Shown here: in pieces, positions 10,123-18,812 of the stretch
How positions within the stretch are numbered: the stretch's first letter is position 1
Layout of the letters: every line of letters starts with the position of its first letter
Source: Jeotgalibaca ciconiae
Lineage (GTDB): Bacteria > Bacillota > Bacilli > Lactobacillales > Aerococcaceae
Length of the DNA stretch: 64,000 nucleotides
Reading direction: 5' to 3'
NCBI RefSeq assembly: GCF_003955755.1
Contig: NZ_CP034465.1
Location: 1,302,001-1,366,000, forward strand
Program-made: the position numbers and the translations under genes
Notes under the pieces: model-generated
The model's database searches: none
Told to the model about the DNA's origin: nothing
What the model saw: the letters and a program-made list of their open reading frames with translations, nothing else

Positions 10123-10148
10123 TAAATTTAATTAAAGTGTTCCGATAT
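10123..10148 (+). promoter_or_regulatory. Sigma-28 (FliA/SigD) promoter of flgM operon
   Basis: TAAA at 10123-10126, a 15-base spacer, then CCGATAT at 10142-10148. This matches the SigD-type consensus of Firmicutes (TAAA-N15-CCGATAT). It lies 65 bp before flgM, after the fliY terminator. Expected consequence: the anti-sigma factor FlgM is made by the sigma factor it inhibits. Confidence 0.85.
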
Positions 10149-10213
10149 AATAAAAGAGCGGGGATTTTATCCTCAAAATGTAGAGAAGTATATAAAAAAG
10201 GAGGCTCTTCAAA

Positions 10214-10507
10214 ATGAAAATTACTAATGGTCACCAACATTATTTAAGGAATGTTCGTAACACACAAAACTTATCTGCTGAGAGCCAAAAGCAATCGATT
10301 AAAAAAACAAGCAATCAAGAATATGTATCTGTCGAAATTTCAGACGAAGCCAAAAAACTATCCGAAGCGAAGATGAGCATTGCTTCCACTGAAAAGATAG
10401 AGGCAATTAAAAAAGCGATTCAAGACGGCAGTTATCAAGTATCTGCTGAAAAGATAGCAAACGGAATCGTTGATACAATGGCTGCACAGAAAAAAGGTAA
10501 TCGATAA
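10214..10507 (+). CDS. flgM: Anti-sigma-28 factor FlgM
   Basis: Small protein (97 residues) that binds FliA until the hook-basal body is finished and FlgM is secreted. The C-terminal half has the family pattern (ISDEAKKL, then KIEAIKKAIQDGSYQVSAEK near 57-76), and the N-terminus is polar and likely disordered, as in known FlgM. RBS AAAGGAGG precedes the ATG. First gene of a sigma-28 unit flgM-flgN-flgK-flgL. Overlaps the next start by 1 bp. Confidence 0.93.
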   Translation: MKITNGHQHYLRNVRNTQNLSAESQKQSIKKTSNQEYVSVEISDEAKKLSEAKMSIASTEKIEAIKKAIQDGSYQVSAEKIANGIVDTMAAQKKGNR

Positions 10508-10869
10508 TGGCAGATAAAAATATTGCTTTTTTAGAAGATTTTATTACGTTATTAGAAACAGAAAAAGCAGCTTTAATGAACAACGACAGTAAAGAAATCT
10601 CGAAAATAATAGAAGAAAAAAAAGTTTTTGTAGAAGTATTTCCAACAATCGATTTTAGTAAGGAAGACCGCAAAAAAGTGGAACAGGCTGTAGCTGAAAT
10701 ACAGGAACTACAAAAAACGAATCTTTTGCTAACGAAACAAAGCATTCGATTCATTGAAAGTGTAATGGATGCTTTTAACGATGGGGTAAAAAAAGCAAAC
10801 AAAACATATTCTAAGGATGGACATCATACAGGCGCGTCACAAGCAAACTTGTTGAACCAGTCGTTATAG
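10507..10869 (+). CDS. flgN: FlgN-like export chaperone
   Basis: Helical, charged protein of 120 residues expected to chaperone the hook-junction proteins FlgK and FlgL, whose genes follow immediately. No catalytic motif. Identification rests on size, predicted all-helical composition (long E/K-rich heptads) and the invariant position flgM-flgN-flgK-flgL. Sequence similarity alone is weak, as is usual for this family. Confidence 0.8.
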   Translation: MADKNIAFLEDFITLLETEKAALMNNDSKEISKIIEEKKVFVEVFPTIDFSKEDRKKVEQAVAEIQELQKTNLLLTKQSIRFIESVMDAFNDGVKKANKTYSKDGHHTGASQANLLNQSL

Positions 10870-10879
10870 GAGGAAGACC

Positions 10880-12382
10880 ATGTCAGGATTATTTGGAACA
10901 TTAAATATAGGTACGAAGGGTATGGCTGCCTCTCAGACAGCACTGCAAACAACGAGTCATAATTTAGCGAATATGAATACCATTGGTTACACACGCCAAC
11001 GCGTAAATTTTGAGGCAGCAAATCCTTATACATTAAGTGGAGTAGGACAAATTGGAACTGGTGTCAAACTGTCTGGAGTTGTCCGGGTAATTGACGACTA
11101 CGTTACAAAACAGATTCAACAAGAAAATTCTTCACTTAATCGATATGGACAAAAAGCAGATACACTCGGAAAACTGGAAATGATTTTTAATGAACCATCA
11201 GAAACAGGACTGAGCAGCAGCTTTAGCCGTTTTTATTCCTCATGGAATTACCTCGGTTCTAACCCTGAATTACCGACTGCAAAAACAATGGTGAGTCAAG
11301 AGGCACAAAGCTTAGCTGATACATTAACACATATGTCGAATCAAATTGAAAATGTTCAAACAGATACTAGTTATGCCATTGAAAAAGATGTGTTGGATTT
11401 TAATAATAAAGTGGAACAGTTGCACACATTGAATCAACAGATTTTCAATGTAACCGTAAAAGGTGATACTCCAAATGACTTACTAGACCAACGTGATCGC
11501 TTAACAACAGAATTAGCAGGAATTGCAGATGTTGAATTAAGCTATGATTCATTCCAACGTGTCCAAGTGAAATTGGACGGTCATGAAATGCTGGGTGAAA
11601 ACAGTGTTCAAAAATTAGCAATGGTTTCTGATCACGATGTGGATGGAAATATGGTTATCACGGATGGATCGGGCAAAACAGTTCAACAAACGGGGAACTT
11701 TGCCATTGGTCAAGTAGTTATTGCTTCGGAAGATGGAACTTACTCTTCAGTTTCTGTAGAAAACGGCAGTATCAAAGGTTCTCAAGAAGCGTTGGAAATC
11801 GTAAATGACAAAATGAAAGAATTGAATCAAATGGTCTATTCTTTCGCAACTGCAGTAAACCAAATCCACAGTAATGATGGAGAAGGAATTCCATTTTTTG
11901 AAGTGTCGCAAACGGATAGTGCAAAAAGCTTAAAAGTAAACGCTGAAATTATGGCTGACTCATCTAAAATCAATGCGGGAAAGTCAATAGAGAATTCTGC
12001 ATCGGGAGATGGTTCAAGAGCTACAGCGATTTCTGCTTTAGCAACTGCAAAAATTAATTATTTCAGCGATGCCTTTAGCGCCGAATACAATGAAGATACC
12101 ATGAGCTTTACCGCTCAAGCAGGCGGCTCTACAACAGCTGGTGCTTATAACGATATGGTAACGAGTATGGGAATCATGAAAGAACAAGCTGATAATATGA
12201 CTGCCAGTCAGGCGGAAGTATTAACCTTTTTAGAAAATAGAAGAGGTTCTATTTCTGGCGTTTCAATGAATGAAGAAGTCGTAGATATGATGAAATTCAG
12301 CAGTGCATTCCAAGCGAACGCTCGAATTATTTCTGTAGTGGATGAGATGCTGGATACATTGATTAATCGAACAGGAGTGTAA
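10880..12382 (+). CDS. flgK: Flagellar hook-filament junction protein FlgK
   Basis: HAP1, the first of two junction proteins between hook and filament, exported by the flagellar type III apparatus. The 500 residues have the conserved rod-type N-terminus (ALQTTSHNLANMNTIGYTRQ, about 20-39) and the C-terminal segment SGVSMNEEVVDMMKFSSAFQ near 460-479. RBS AGGAGGA. Its stop overlaps the flgL start. Confidence 0.96.
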   Translation: MSGLFGTLNIGTKGMAASQTALQTTSHNLANMNTIGYTRQRVNFEAANPYTLSGVGQIGTGVKLSGVVRVIDDYVTKQIQQENSSLNRYGQKADTLGKLEMIFNEPSETGLSSSFSRFYSSWNYLGSNPELPTAKTMVSQEAQSLADTLTHMSNQIENVQTDTSYAIEKDVLDFNNKVEQLHTLNQQIFNVTVKGDTPNDLLDQRDRLTTELAGIADVELSYDSFQRVQVKLDGHEMLGENSVQKLAMVSDHDVDGNMVITDGSGKTVQQTGNFAIGQVVIASEDGTYSSVSVENGSIKGSQEALEIVNDKMKELNQMVYSFATAVNQIHSNDGEGIPFFEVSQTDSAKSLKVNAEIMADSSKINAGKSIENSASGDGSRATAISALATAKINYFSDAFSAEYNEDTMSFTAQAGGSTTAGAYNDMVTSMGIMKEQADNMTASQAEVLTFLENRRGSISGVSMNEEVVDMMKFSSAFQANARIISVVDEMLDTLINRTGV

Positions 12383-13293
12383 TGATGCGGATCACAGATA
12401 GTATGATGACATCGAGCTATTTAAGAAATTTGTCTCGAAACCAACAAAACGTCCAAAAATATCAAAATCAACTTTCTTCCATGAAAGAAGTATCAAAACC
12501 TTCTGATAACCCGTTACTCGTTTCAGAAATTATGAACTTAAAAACAAGTATTACGCAAAATGAGCAATATCAAACAACGATTGAAGACGCAATCAGCTGG
12601 ACAAGCATGCAAGATTCAGCATTAAGCAATGCATCTAATTCATTAATGCGTATTAAAACGCTTGTTCAGTCGGCAGCGAATGACACGATGAGTGAAGAAG
12701 GCCGTACGGCAGTAAAAGCAGAAATTGAAACAGAAATTGCTACATTTGTGGATGCTTTGAATACAGAATTTGGCGGTCGCCACATTTTTGGCGGAACTGA
12801 AACAACGACTGTACCATTTGTCATTGAAAAAGATGCAGATGGCAAGATGACTGGAATCAGTTATCAGGGAACAGATGAAAACATTAGCCGCGAGATTGCG
12901 TCTGGCGTTACAGTCCAAATTCCATCAAGTGGGGGCGGATTGTTGAATGAACAAGCAGATGGAACGAATTTAGGTTCGTTATTGTCAGATGTTCTACAAG
13001 GCTTGGATAATAATAATGCGGATGCTATGAGAGACAGCCTTGGAAAGCTTGATAAAGAGATTGATAACGTGGTAACCAGCCGTACAGAAATTGGAGCAGT
13101 TACGAATCGTATGAAGTCAGCTCTAGCACGAAATGAAAGCCAAGAGCTAGGTTTAAGTGAAATGCTATCTTCCAAAGAGGATATTGATTTTGCTGAAAAA
13201 TATATGCAATTTAATATGGAGTTTGTCGCTTACCAAGCTTCTCTGCAAATGGGAACAAGAGTATTGCAAACGACTATTTTGGACTACCTGTAA
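12382..13293 (+). CDS. flgL: Flagellar hook-filament junction protein FlgL
   Basis: HAP3, the second junction protein. The 303 residues show a flagellin-like N-terminus (MRITDSMM, SYLRNLSRNQQNVQKYQNQL) and a flagellin-like C-terminal helix ending in QTTILDYL. Either of two adjacent ATGs (12382, 12385) could be used. Ends the flgM unit, since a terminator overlaps its last codons. Confidence 0.95.
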   Translation: MMRITDSMMTSSYLRNLSRNQQNVQKYQNQLSSMKEVSKPSDNPLLVSEIMNLKTSITQNEQYQTTIEDAISWTSMQDSALSNASNSLMRIKTLVQSAANDTMSEEGRTAVKAEIETEIATFVDALNTEFGGRHIFGGTETTTVPFVIEKDADGKMTGISYQGTDENISREIASGVTVQIPSSGGGLLNEQADGTNLGSLLSDVLQGLDNNNADAMRDSLGKLDKEIDNVVTSRTEIGAVTNRMKSALARNESQELGLSEMLSSKEDIDFAEKYMQFNMEFVAYQASLQMGTRVLQTTILDYL

Positions 13294-13312
13294 AAAGGTG
13301 GTCTTTTTTTTT
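13282..13312 (+). terminator. Intrinsic terminator after flgL
   Basis: GACTACCT / AGGTGGTC stem (one G-T pair) with a short loop containing the flgL stop codon, then nine T. Confidence 0.85.
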
Positions 13313-13679
13313 GTTTTTTATCTGGTGTAGGGGCTTCAAATGAAATTTCTTTCGATATGGACGGGTTTAGGGAATCGGCTGAATCTTGTAGTCTTCAAGC
13401 TTTCAAGTCTAGGACAAAGAGCAAGTGCTAAAACACTAATATTTTGTAGTTCCTAGTGAATTCTTGTTTATGGTTATAAGCAATCCTTATTCCTTCAAAA
13501 AATCCAACGATGCAGTTGTATGCATCCACTAACAATTAAAATTATAGAATCAATGATAAAAAAAGTTGATAGTATTACAAAAAAAATGACAAAAGTACTT
13601 AACAAAGTTTATCTGCAGCCGATAATTAAAATAGAGGCAAGGCCTTAACAAAATAGTAAAAATTAGGAGGAAACAAACA
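13313..13679 (+). other. Flagellin upstream region, no gene seen
   Basis: About 370 bp without a credible reading frame. It holds the flagellin promoter (13599-13625) and the ribosome site AGGAGGAAAC just before the ATG. Many Firmicutes carry fliW and csrA between flgL and flagellin; neither is present here. Confidence 0.6.
13599..13625 (+). promoter_or_regulatory. Sigma-28 (FliA) promoter of flagellin gene
   Basis: A perfect -10 element GCCGATAA at 13618-13625, with TTAA at 13599-13602 15 bases upstream (consensus TAAA-N15-GCCGATAA). The start of transcription would be about 45 bases before the flagellin ATG. Confidence 0.88.
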
Positions 13680-14654
13680 ATGAGAATTAACACAAATATT
13701 TCAGCAATGAATACATACTCACGTCTAACATCAGCTAATGCATCAAAATCTGGTTCATTAGCAAAATTATCATCAGGTCTACGCATCAACAAAGCGGGGG
13801 ATGACGCAGCAGGTTTAGCAATCTCAGAAAAAATGAAAAACCAAGTATCAGGGTTGACTCAAGCAACTCGTAACGCACAAGATGGTATTTCATTAATTCA
13901 AACAGCAGAAGGCGCATTGAAAGAAACACACACAATTTTAAATCGTATGCGTGATTTGACATTACAAGCTAAAAACGGTACAAACACAACAGAAGATCGT
14001 GATGCAATTCAAAAAGAAATGGATTCATTAACAGCAGAAATCGACCGTATTGCTGGAGATACTGAATTTAATAAGCAAGAATTGTTAAATGGTGGCGACG
14101 CAGGTAAATCATTTACATTCCAAATTGGCGCAAATGCAGGTCAAGAAATCAATGTATCTATCAAGGATATGAGTACATCAGGCTTGTTTGGTGTAGACAA
14201 AGGTGCATTAAATACAGCTAAAGAGGAACTTGCTACTGCAGAAAAAGCATTAGCTGATGATGATGGATTAGATGAAGGTATAACTGAAGGCTTAGAAACA
14301 ACTTTAGAAGCTGCCAAAGCAAAAGTTGATGGATTTAATCCAGCTAACGTTAGTGCAGAAGATGCAGATGCAACTTCATTCGATGCAGTATTGACGAAAA
14401 TTGATGATGCAATTAGTTCAGTATCATCACAACGTGCAGACCTAGGTGCAGTACAAAATCGTCTAGACCACACAATCTCAAACCTATCAACAACTAAAGA
14501 AAACTTGTCAGAAGCTAATTCACGTATCGTAGACGTTGACATGGCAGAAGAAATGATGAGCTTTACGAAATCAAACATCTTGTCACAAGCAGCAACAGCA
14601 ATGTTGGCACAAGCTAACCAAATGCCACAAGGTGTATTGCAACTATTACAATAA
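13680..14654 (+). CDS. hag: Flagellin
   Basis: Structural subunit of the filament. The 324 residues have the conserved D0/D1 ends: N-terminal MRINTNISAMNTYSRLTSAN and SSGLRINKAGDDAAGLAISE (residues of about 31-50), C-terminal SQAATAMLAQANQMPQGVLQ. The central variable part (about 180-235) is short and Ala/Glu/Asp-rich with helical character, so the filament has only a small surface domain. It is monocistronic, between a sigma-28 promoter and a hairpin terminator. It is the only flagellin gene in the window. Confidence 0.97.
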   Translation: MRINTNISAMNTYSRLTSANASKSGSLAKLSSGLRINKAGDDAAGLAISEKMKNQVSGLTQATRNAQDGISLIQTAEGALKETHTILNRMRDLTLQAKNGTNTTEDRDAIQKEMDSLTAEIDRIAGDTEFNKQELLNGGDAGKSFTFQIGANAGQEINVSIKDMSTSGLFGVDKGALNTAKEELATAEKALADDDGLDEGITEGLETTLEAAKAKVDGFNPANVSAEDADATSFDAVLTKIDDAISSVSSQRADLGAVQNRLDHTISNLSTTKENLSEANSRIVDVDMAEEMMSFTKSNILSQAATAMLAQANQMPQGVLQLLQ

Positions 14655-14687
14655 GCTTCATTTTATTCTTATTCAAATGTTTCATAA

Positions 14688-14720
14688 CCGGAGAGTCGAC
14701 TGGGTCGGCTCTCGGTTTCT
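14688..14720 (+). terminator. Terminator after flagellin
   Basis: CCGGAGAGTCGAC / GTCGGCTCTCGG stem with a very short loop, followed by TTTCT. The T-tract is weak, so some read-through into flaG is possible. No separate promoter is seen in the 30 bp before flaG. Confidence 0.7.
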
Positions 14721-14745
14721 ATTAATGACATTGGAGGTGTAGTGT

Positions 14746-15093
14746 ATGGATATACATGGAATAAATCGAATCGTCTTTGATACCAATAACCACGATCGCG
14801 TAGAAATAATTAATAAAATCAGGAATATTACTGAAGTAAGCAAAGGTGATTACAAGGAGAATCTTATTTCAGATACTGAATTAAAAAACATCGTGGAAGA
14901 AGCAAATGGATATGTGTTGGGTTTAAACGTGAACTTTCAAGTATTGACGCATGAAGGTACAAATCGTACGATTGTTCAGATGCGTGATTTGGTGACAGAT
15001 GAAGTGATTAAGGAATACCCGCCAAGTGAAATGTTGGATGTTATCGCTAAAATTTGGGAACAAGCGGGTATTTTGATCGACAGAACGGAGTGA
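14746..15093 (+). CDS. flaG: FlaG family flagellar protein
   Basis: Small protein (115 residues) of the FlaG family, which affects filament length in other bacteria. The C-terminal half has the family signature (LNVNFQVLTHEGTNRTIVQM around residues 64-83, then VIKEYPPSEMLDVIAKI). Strong RBS TGGAGGTG. It lies 4 bp before fliD, as is typical. Confidence 0.88.
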   Translation: MDIHGINRIVFDTNNHDRVEIINKIRNITEVSKGDYKENLISDTELKNIVEEANGYVLGLNVNFQVLTHEGTNRTIVQMRDLVTDEVIKEYPPSEMLDVIAKIWEQAGILIDRTE

Positions 15094-15097
15094 GGGC

Positions 15098-16501
15098 ATG
15101 GCATCAAGTATTAATTTCATGGGATCTTATTCAGGGATTACCATGGAAACGATCGAACAACTGCTTCAAGCAGAATCAACTAAAATAACTTCTTATCAGA
15201 ATAAACAGACGTCTATTGAAAAAGAACAGACTGCATGGAAAGATATACAAACACGTCTGACAAGCTTATCAAATAAAATGACAGCAATCGCAAAGCCAGA
15301 GACATTTGAATCGAAGAAGGTAGTTCTTTCTAAAGAAGGAAAGCTTACTTTTTCAGCTGGAACAAAAGCAATCGTTGGAGATTATTCGATAGAGGTAGAA
15401 CGGCTTGCAACACGCACACAAGTGACGGGAAATAAATTAACTCTAGACGACAAGAAAACTTGGCAGACAGAAGGAACGCTTATATTCCCTGGCCAAAATG
15501 AAGATGGTGAACCAGAATCAATTGAGATAAAGATTGACGCTGGAGATAATTTAGAAAAGATTATCAATAAAATTAACGAAAAAACAAAAGATAGTGGCGT
15601 TTCTGCAGTTGCGATTGATGACCGGATCGTTCTACAAAACACAGCTTATGGAAACCATGCGATTGATGTAGAAGGCAGTCTAGCTGAAGAATTCGGCTTT
15701 AACGATCCTGGAAACATAAAAGCTGGACAATCAGCAAAATTAACTGTAAATGGCATCAATATTGAACGGGACAGCAATCAAATTACCGATGTTATGGATG
15801 GTGTAACCCTCGATTTAAAAGCTGTCACAACAGAACCAATCAAAGTAGAAGTTACGGATGACTTAGAGTTTACTGAAAAAGCAATTAAAGAATTTGTAGA
15901 TCAATACAATTCTACGATGTCATTTATCAGTGGATTGTTGGACGTGGGCGATCCATCACAAGAAGACAATAAGACAGGTGCTTTAACAGGAGATAGCAGC
16001 TTGATGCGTCTGCAAACACAGTTACGTTCCCTGTTAACCAATGCGATAGATAATGGGAACACGGGAGCCAATACAGTTGAATCGATTGGAATTGAAGTAG
16101 ATCGGGATGGTGTAGCTACACTGGATGCTCAAAAACTTCAAGAAGCCTTAAAAAAAGACAGCAATAAAGTCCGTGAATTATTTCAATTTACACAAACATC
16201 AGTTAATGAAGCTGGTGAGACGGTAGAAGAAGATATTGGAATTGGACAAAAATTCGAAACGCTCATTAACAGCTTTACAGATTCAAAAGATGGAATTATC
16301 GCTACAAAGAATAAAACGTACGATAAGTTAATCAAAGATATTAAAGGAAGTATTGAAAAATTCAATGATCGTTTAGCAGTAAAGCGTGAGCAATACATTG
16401 CCAAGTTTACGGCACTGGATATTGCGATGATGGAAGCAGAATCGCAACTAAGTTATATGATGAGCCAGTTCAATAATAATTCAGGTTCAAATAATGGATA
16501 A
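15098..16501 (+). CDS. fliD: Filament cap protein FliD
   Basis: HAP2, which caps the filament and promotes flagellin folding. The 467 residues start with the N-terminal domain (GITMETIEQLLQAESTKI, about residues 13-30) and end in a coiled-coil C-terminal domain with KREQYIAKFTALDIAMMEAE near 435-454. RBS GTGAGGGC overlaps the end of flaG. Followed by fliT-like and fliS genes for its export partners. Confidence 0.95.
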   Translation: MASSINFMGSYSGITMETIEQLLQAESTKITSYQNKQTSIEKEQTAWKDIQTRLTSLSNKMTAIAKPETFESKKVVLSKEGKLTFSAGTKAIVGDYSIEVERLATRTQVTGNKLTLDDKKTWQTEGTLIFPGQNEDGEPESIEIKIDAGDNLEKIINKINEKTKDSGVSAVAIDDRIVLQNTAYGNHAIDVEGSLAEEFGFNDPGNIKAGQSAKLTVNGINIERDSNQITDVMDGVTLDLKAVTTEPIKVEVTDDLEFTEKAIKEFVDQYNSTMSFISGLLDVGDPSQEDNKTGALTGDSSLMRLQTQLRSLLTNAIDNGNTGANTVESIGIEVDRDGVATLDAQKLQEALKKDSNKVRELFQFTQTSVNEAGETVEEDIGIGQKFETLINSFTDSKDGIIATKNKTYDKLIKDIKGSIEKFNDRLAVKREQYIAKFTALDIAMMEAESQLSYMMSQFNNNSGSNNG

Positions 16502-16523
16502 ACAATAAAAAGGGAGGCTAACC

Positions 16524-16868
16524 ATGCAAGAAAATCAAGAATTTAAAAAGAATCGTTTCTCTTTATTTGAGGAAATGAACACTGTTCTCGATTCTTGGAA
16601 TGGAACTCCCGAAACCGGTCCAGAAATCATTTCGCAAATGAAAACTCTTATTCATGAAGTACAGCAATTGCAAGAGCTGCCTCTTACATTAGAAGAAGAG
16701 CAGCTATTGAGAGAGATTTATAAGAAAGAAACACGAATCGTAGCGGTAATGGAAGTAGCAAAAGAGGAGATTGCGCAAGAATTGAGAGGCATGAATAAGA
16801 ACAAGGCCATCGTCCAAAATTATGTCTATCCGCAAAAAACGCCTACTTTTGTGAATCAAGAGCTATGA
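16524..16868 (+). CDS. FliT-like protein between fliD and fliS
   Basis: Protein of 114 residues with no motif that I can assign firmly. It is rich in Glu, Gln and Leu and almost certainly helical, with the conserved-looking run LPLTLEEEQLLREIYKKETR near residues 50-70. RBS GGGAGG precedes the ATG. Export chaperone FliT normally sits next to fliS and binds FliD, so a FliT role is the best guess from context. It could equally be an unrelated lineage-specific flagellar protein. Confidence 0.6.
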   Translation: MQENQEFKKNRFSLFEEMNTVLDSWNGTPETGPEIISQMKTLIHEVQQLQELPLTLEEEQLLREIYKKETRIVAVMEVAKEEIAQELRGMNKNKAIVQNYVYPQKTPTFVNQEL

Positions 16869-16899
16869 AACTGGATCAGCGTAAAGAAGGAGTAATGAA

Positions 16900-17262
16900 A
16901 TGTACAACAAGCAAGCAAAAAATATTTACCAACAAAATCAAATTTTAACAGCATCTCCTAAAAAGTTAGTTACACTTCTTTATGAAGGTAGTTTGAAAAA
17001 CTTAAGAATCGCTGAATTGAGTCTGGAAAAAGGTGATTATCAAAAAGTCAATGAATCCTTGATTAAACATCAAGACATTTTAGGAGAACTTCAAAGAACA
17101 CTTAATTTAGAAGAGGGCGGAGAAATCGCTCAGGATCTAGATGCACTGTATAGCTTTTTGACAAATGAAGCTTTACAAGCAAATGTTCAAAAAGATGTCA
17201 CAAAAATAAAGAATTCTCAAAAACTTATCGAAGAATTACGGGATACTTGGAACCAAATTTAA
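16900..17262 (+). CDS. fliS: Flagellin export chaperone FliS
   Basis: Cytosolic four-helix chaperone that keeps flagellin unfolded before export. The 120 residues match the family: N-terminal YQQNQILTASPKKLVTLLYE (about 9-28), then KGDYQKVNESLIKHQDILGE near 45-64. RBS AAAGGAG. Ends the late gene unit, and a hairpin terminator follows. Confidence 0.93.
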   Translation: MYNKQAKNIYQQNQILTASPKKLVTLLYEGSLKNLRIAELSLEKGDYQKVNESLIKHQDILGELQRTLNLEEGGEIAQDLDALYSFLTNEALQANVQKDVTKIKNSQKLIEELRDTWNQI

Positions 17263-17280
17263 CGCTATTTTGTGTTGCCA

Positions 17281-17330
17281 CAAGAGTGTTTGTCGATCTT
17301 TTTTTAGATCGGTGAACGCTTTTATTTCAT
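17281..17330 (+). terminator. Terminator-like hairpin after fliS
   Basis: Nested inverted repeat: AGAGTGTT / AACGCTTT outer arms and CGATCT / AGATCG inner arms around a T-run, then TTTTATTTC. It separates the late genes from the hook-basal-body operon. Confidence 0.65.
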
Positions 17331-17586
17331 TTTATATAGATAAATTTTAACATATATGTTAATAAAACTTTATTCACTAAATTTACATGCTTCGTGTAAA
17401 ATGTATAACGTAGGTTAATTAATGTTTAATGAAGAACATAAGTCATTAAGGAAAATACAGCTATATCACTAATTTTTCTAAAAATAAACTTATGTTTTTT
17501 AGTTTTTTATCAAAAATCAATATACTTATTTCATTATGTTATACATTTTAAATAGTTTTTGCATAGAGAAAGAAGGTTTTCAAGAA
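17331..17586 (+). other. Leader region of hook-basal-body operon
   Basis: About 250 bp, very AT-rich, no gene. It holds the promoter at 17382-17409, leaving a leader of about 170 bases before flgB. No riboswitch-like structure recognised. Confidence 0.5.
17382..17409 (+). promoter_or_regulatory. Vegetative-type promoter of flgB operon
   Basis: TTTACA (17382-17387), a 16-base spacer and TATAAC (17404-17409), each one base off the sigma-A consensus. No sigma-28 element is seen here, consistent with this block encoding fliA itself. Confidence 0.65.
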
Positions 17587-17970
17587 ATGGAGAATATGAA
17601 TCTTGCTTTGTTAAAAAAATCGCTGGATGTAGTCGGCATGCGCCAGGAATTAATCGCAAGTAATATTTCAAACGTCAATACACCTAACTACAAAGCAAAC
17701 AAACTAGAGTTTGAAAGACTCTTGGAGCAAGCAAAAGAAGGAAGCTCTTTAAAGGTTACCCATGCTTCTCATTTGGGTGGAGCGAATGAGTTAACGGAGA
17801 TTAATCCGATTTTGAGTAAAAATACTGGAACGGCTGTTAAAGAAAATGGGAACAATATTGATATCGATATGGAAATGGTGAATCAAACGCAAAATAATCT
17901 TCAATACCAAGCACTTACTGCTCAGTTAAATGCACAATATGCACGATTAAACACAGTAATCAATGGATAA
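17587..17970 (+). CDS. flgB: Flagellar rod protein FlgB
   Basis: Proximal rod component exported by the flagellar type III system. I place the start at ATG 17587 (127 residues) rather than at an upstream ATG at 17536, because AGAAGG lies 10 bp before it and the protein then begins like other FlgB. The rod motif VGMRQELIASNISNVNTPNY is at about residues 17-36. First gene of the hook-basal-body operon. Confidence 0.92.
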   Translation: MENMNLALLKKSLDVVGMRQELIASNISNVNTPNYKANKLEFERLLEQAKEGSSLKVTHASHLGGANELTEINPILSKNTGTAVKENGNNIDIDMEMVNQTQNNLQYQALTAQLNAQYARLNTVING

Positions 17971-18004
17971 TAAGGACTTATATAAGAGAAAGGAGTAGAA
18001 GGAT

Positions 18005-18436
18005 ATGACTATTTTTAATTCATTGAATATTAGTGCCAGTGGTTTGAGTTTAGAACGCTTGAAACTAGACACGATTTCGACCAATATTGCGAATGTGAAT
18101 ACCACCCGTACGGAAGAAGGCGGACCTTATCAAAAGAAGGAAGTAGTTTTTGAAGAAGCCTTTAAGCAAAGCAACCAGAGTTTAAATATTGGAATAAGCA
18201 GAAAAAGTTTTGGAGTTCGGGCGACTGGACTAGTGGAAGATGATACAGAAATTCGTGAGTATGATCCGGAACATCCTGACGCGGATGAAGAGGGATATGT
18301 ATTGCAGTCAAACGTGAACATGGCTGACGAAATGATTAATTTAATGACAACAATCCGTGCTTATGAAGCAAATGCTACCTCTCTTGAAGCAGGGAAAGAC
18401 ATGTTGAAGCAAGCATTAACCATTTCAGCGAAATAA
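18005..18436 (+). CDS. flgC: Flagellar rod protein FlgC
   Basis: Rod component. The 143 residues have the N-terminal motif LKLDTISTNIANVNTTRTEE (about 18-37) and the C-terminal NVNMADEMINLMTTIRAYEA near 103-122. RBS AAAGGAGTAGAAGG. Situated between flgB and fliE as usual. Confidence 0.95.
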   Translation: MTIFNSLNISASGLSLERLKLDTISTNIANVNTTRTEEGGPYQKKEVVFEEAFKQSNQSLNIGISRKSFGVRATGLVEDDTEIREYDPEHPDADEEGYVLQSNVNMADEMINLMTTIRAYEANATSLEAGKDMLKQALTISAK

Positions 18437-18466
18437 TCTCGAATGATTTGAAAGGAGAAATCGATT

Positions 18467-18772
18467 TTGAATATTGAAGCATACACCAATGTAATAAATA
18501 AAGTAAATACTTTGGATTCCATGAGTATACCGAATACAACCGAAGTAAAAAATGATGAATTTTCTTCTATATTTAATGATGCACTGAATAGTTTTACGAC
18601 ATCTCAACAACTGAGTGACCAAGCAGTGGAGTCTCTTGTTGTTGGAGATGACGTTGCGCTGCATAATATTATGATCCAAACAACGGAGGCTCAATTGTCC
18701 TTGGAACTAGCCATCCAAGTACGAAATAAATGCTTAGAAGCATACAATGATATTAAAAATATGCAATTCTAA
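18467..18772 (+). CDS. fliE: MS-ring/rod adaptor FliE
   Basis: Small protein joining the MS ring to the rod. The 101 residues include FSSIFNDALNSFTTSQQLSD (about 28-47) and the C-terminal IMIQTTEAQLSLELAIQVRN. TTG start, with AAAGGAGAAA 6-7 bp upstream. Confidence 0.92.
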   Translation: MNIEAYTNVINKVNTLDSMSIPNTTEVKNDEFSSIFNDALNSFTTSQQLSDQAVESLVVGDDVALHNIMIQTTEAQLSLELAIQVRNKCLEAYNDIKNMQF

Positions 18773-18812
18773 CTGTATGAGCAATTAGAGAAAAGGAGAT
18801 ACTACAAGAAAA

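Noticed and set aside
17536-17586. Upstream start for flgB at ATG 17536
   Set aside because: No ribosome site; the extension has no counterpart in the FlgB family.
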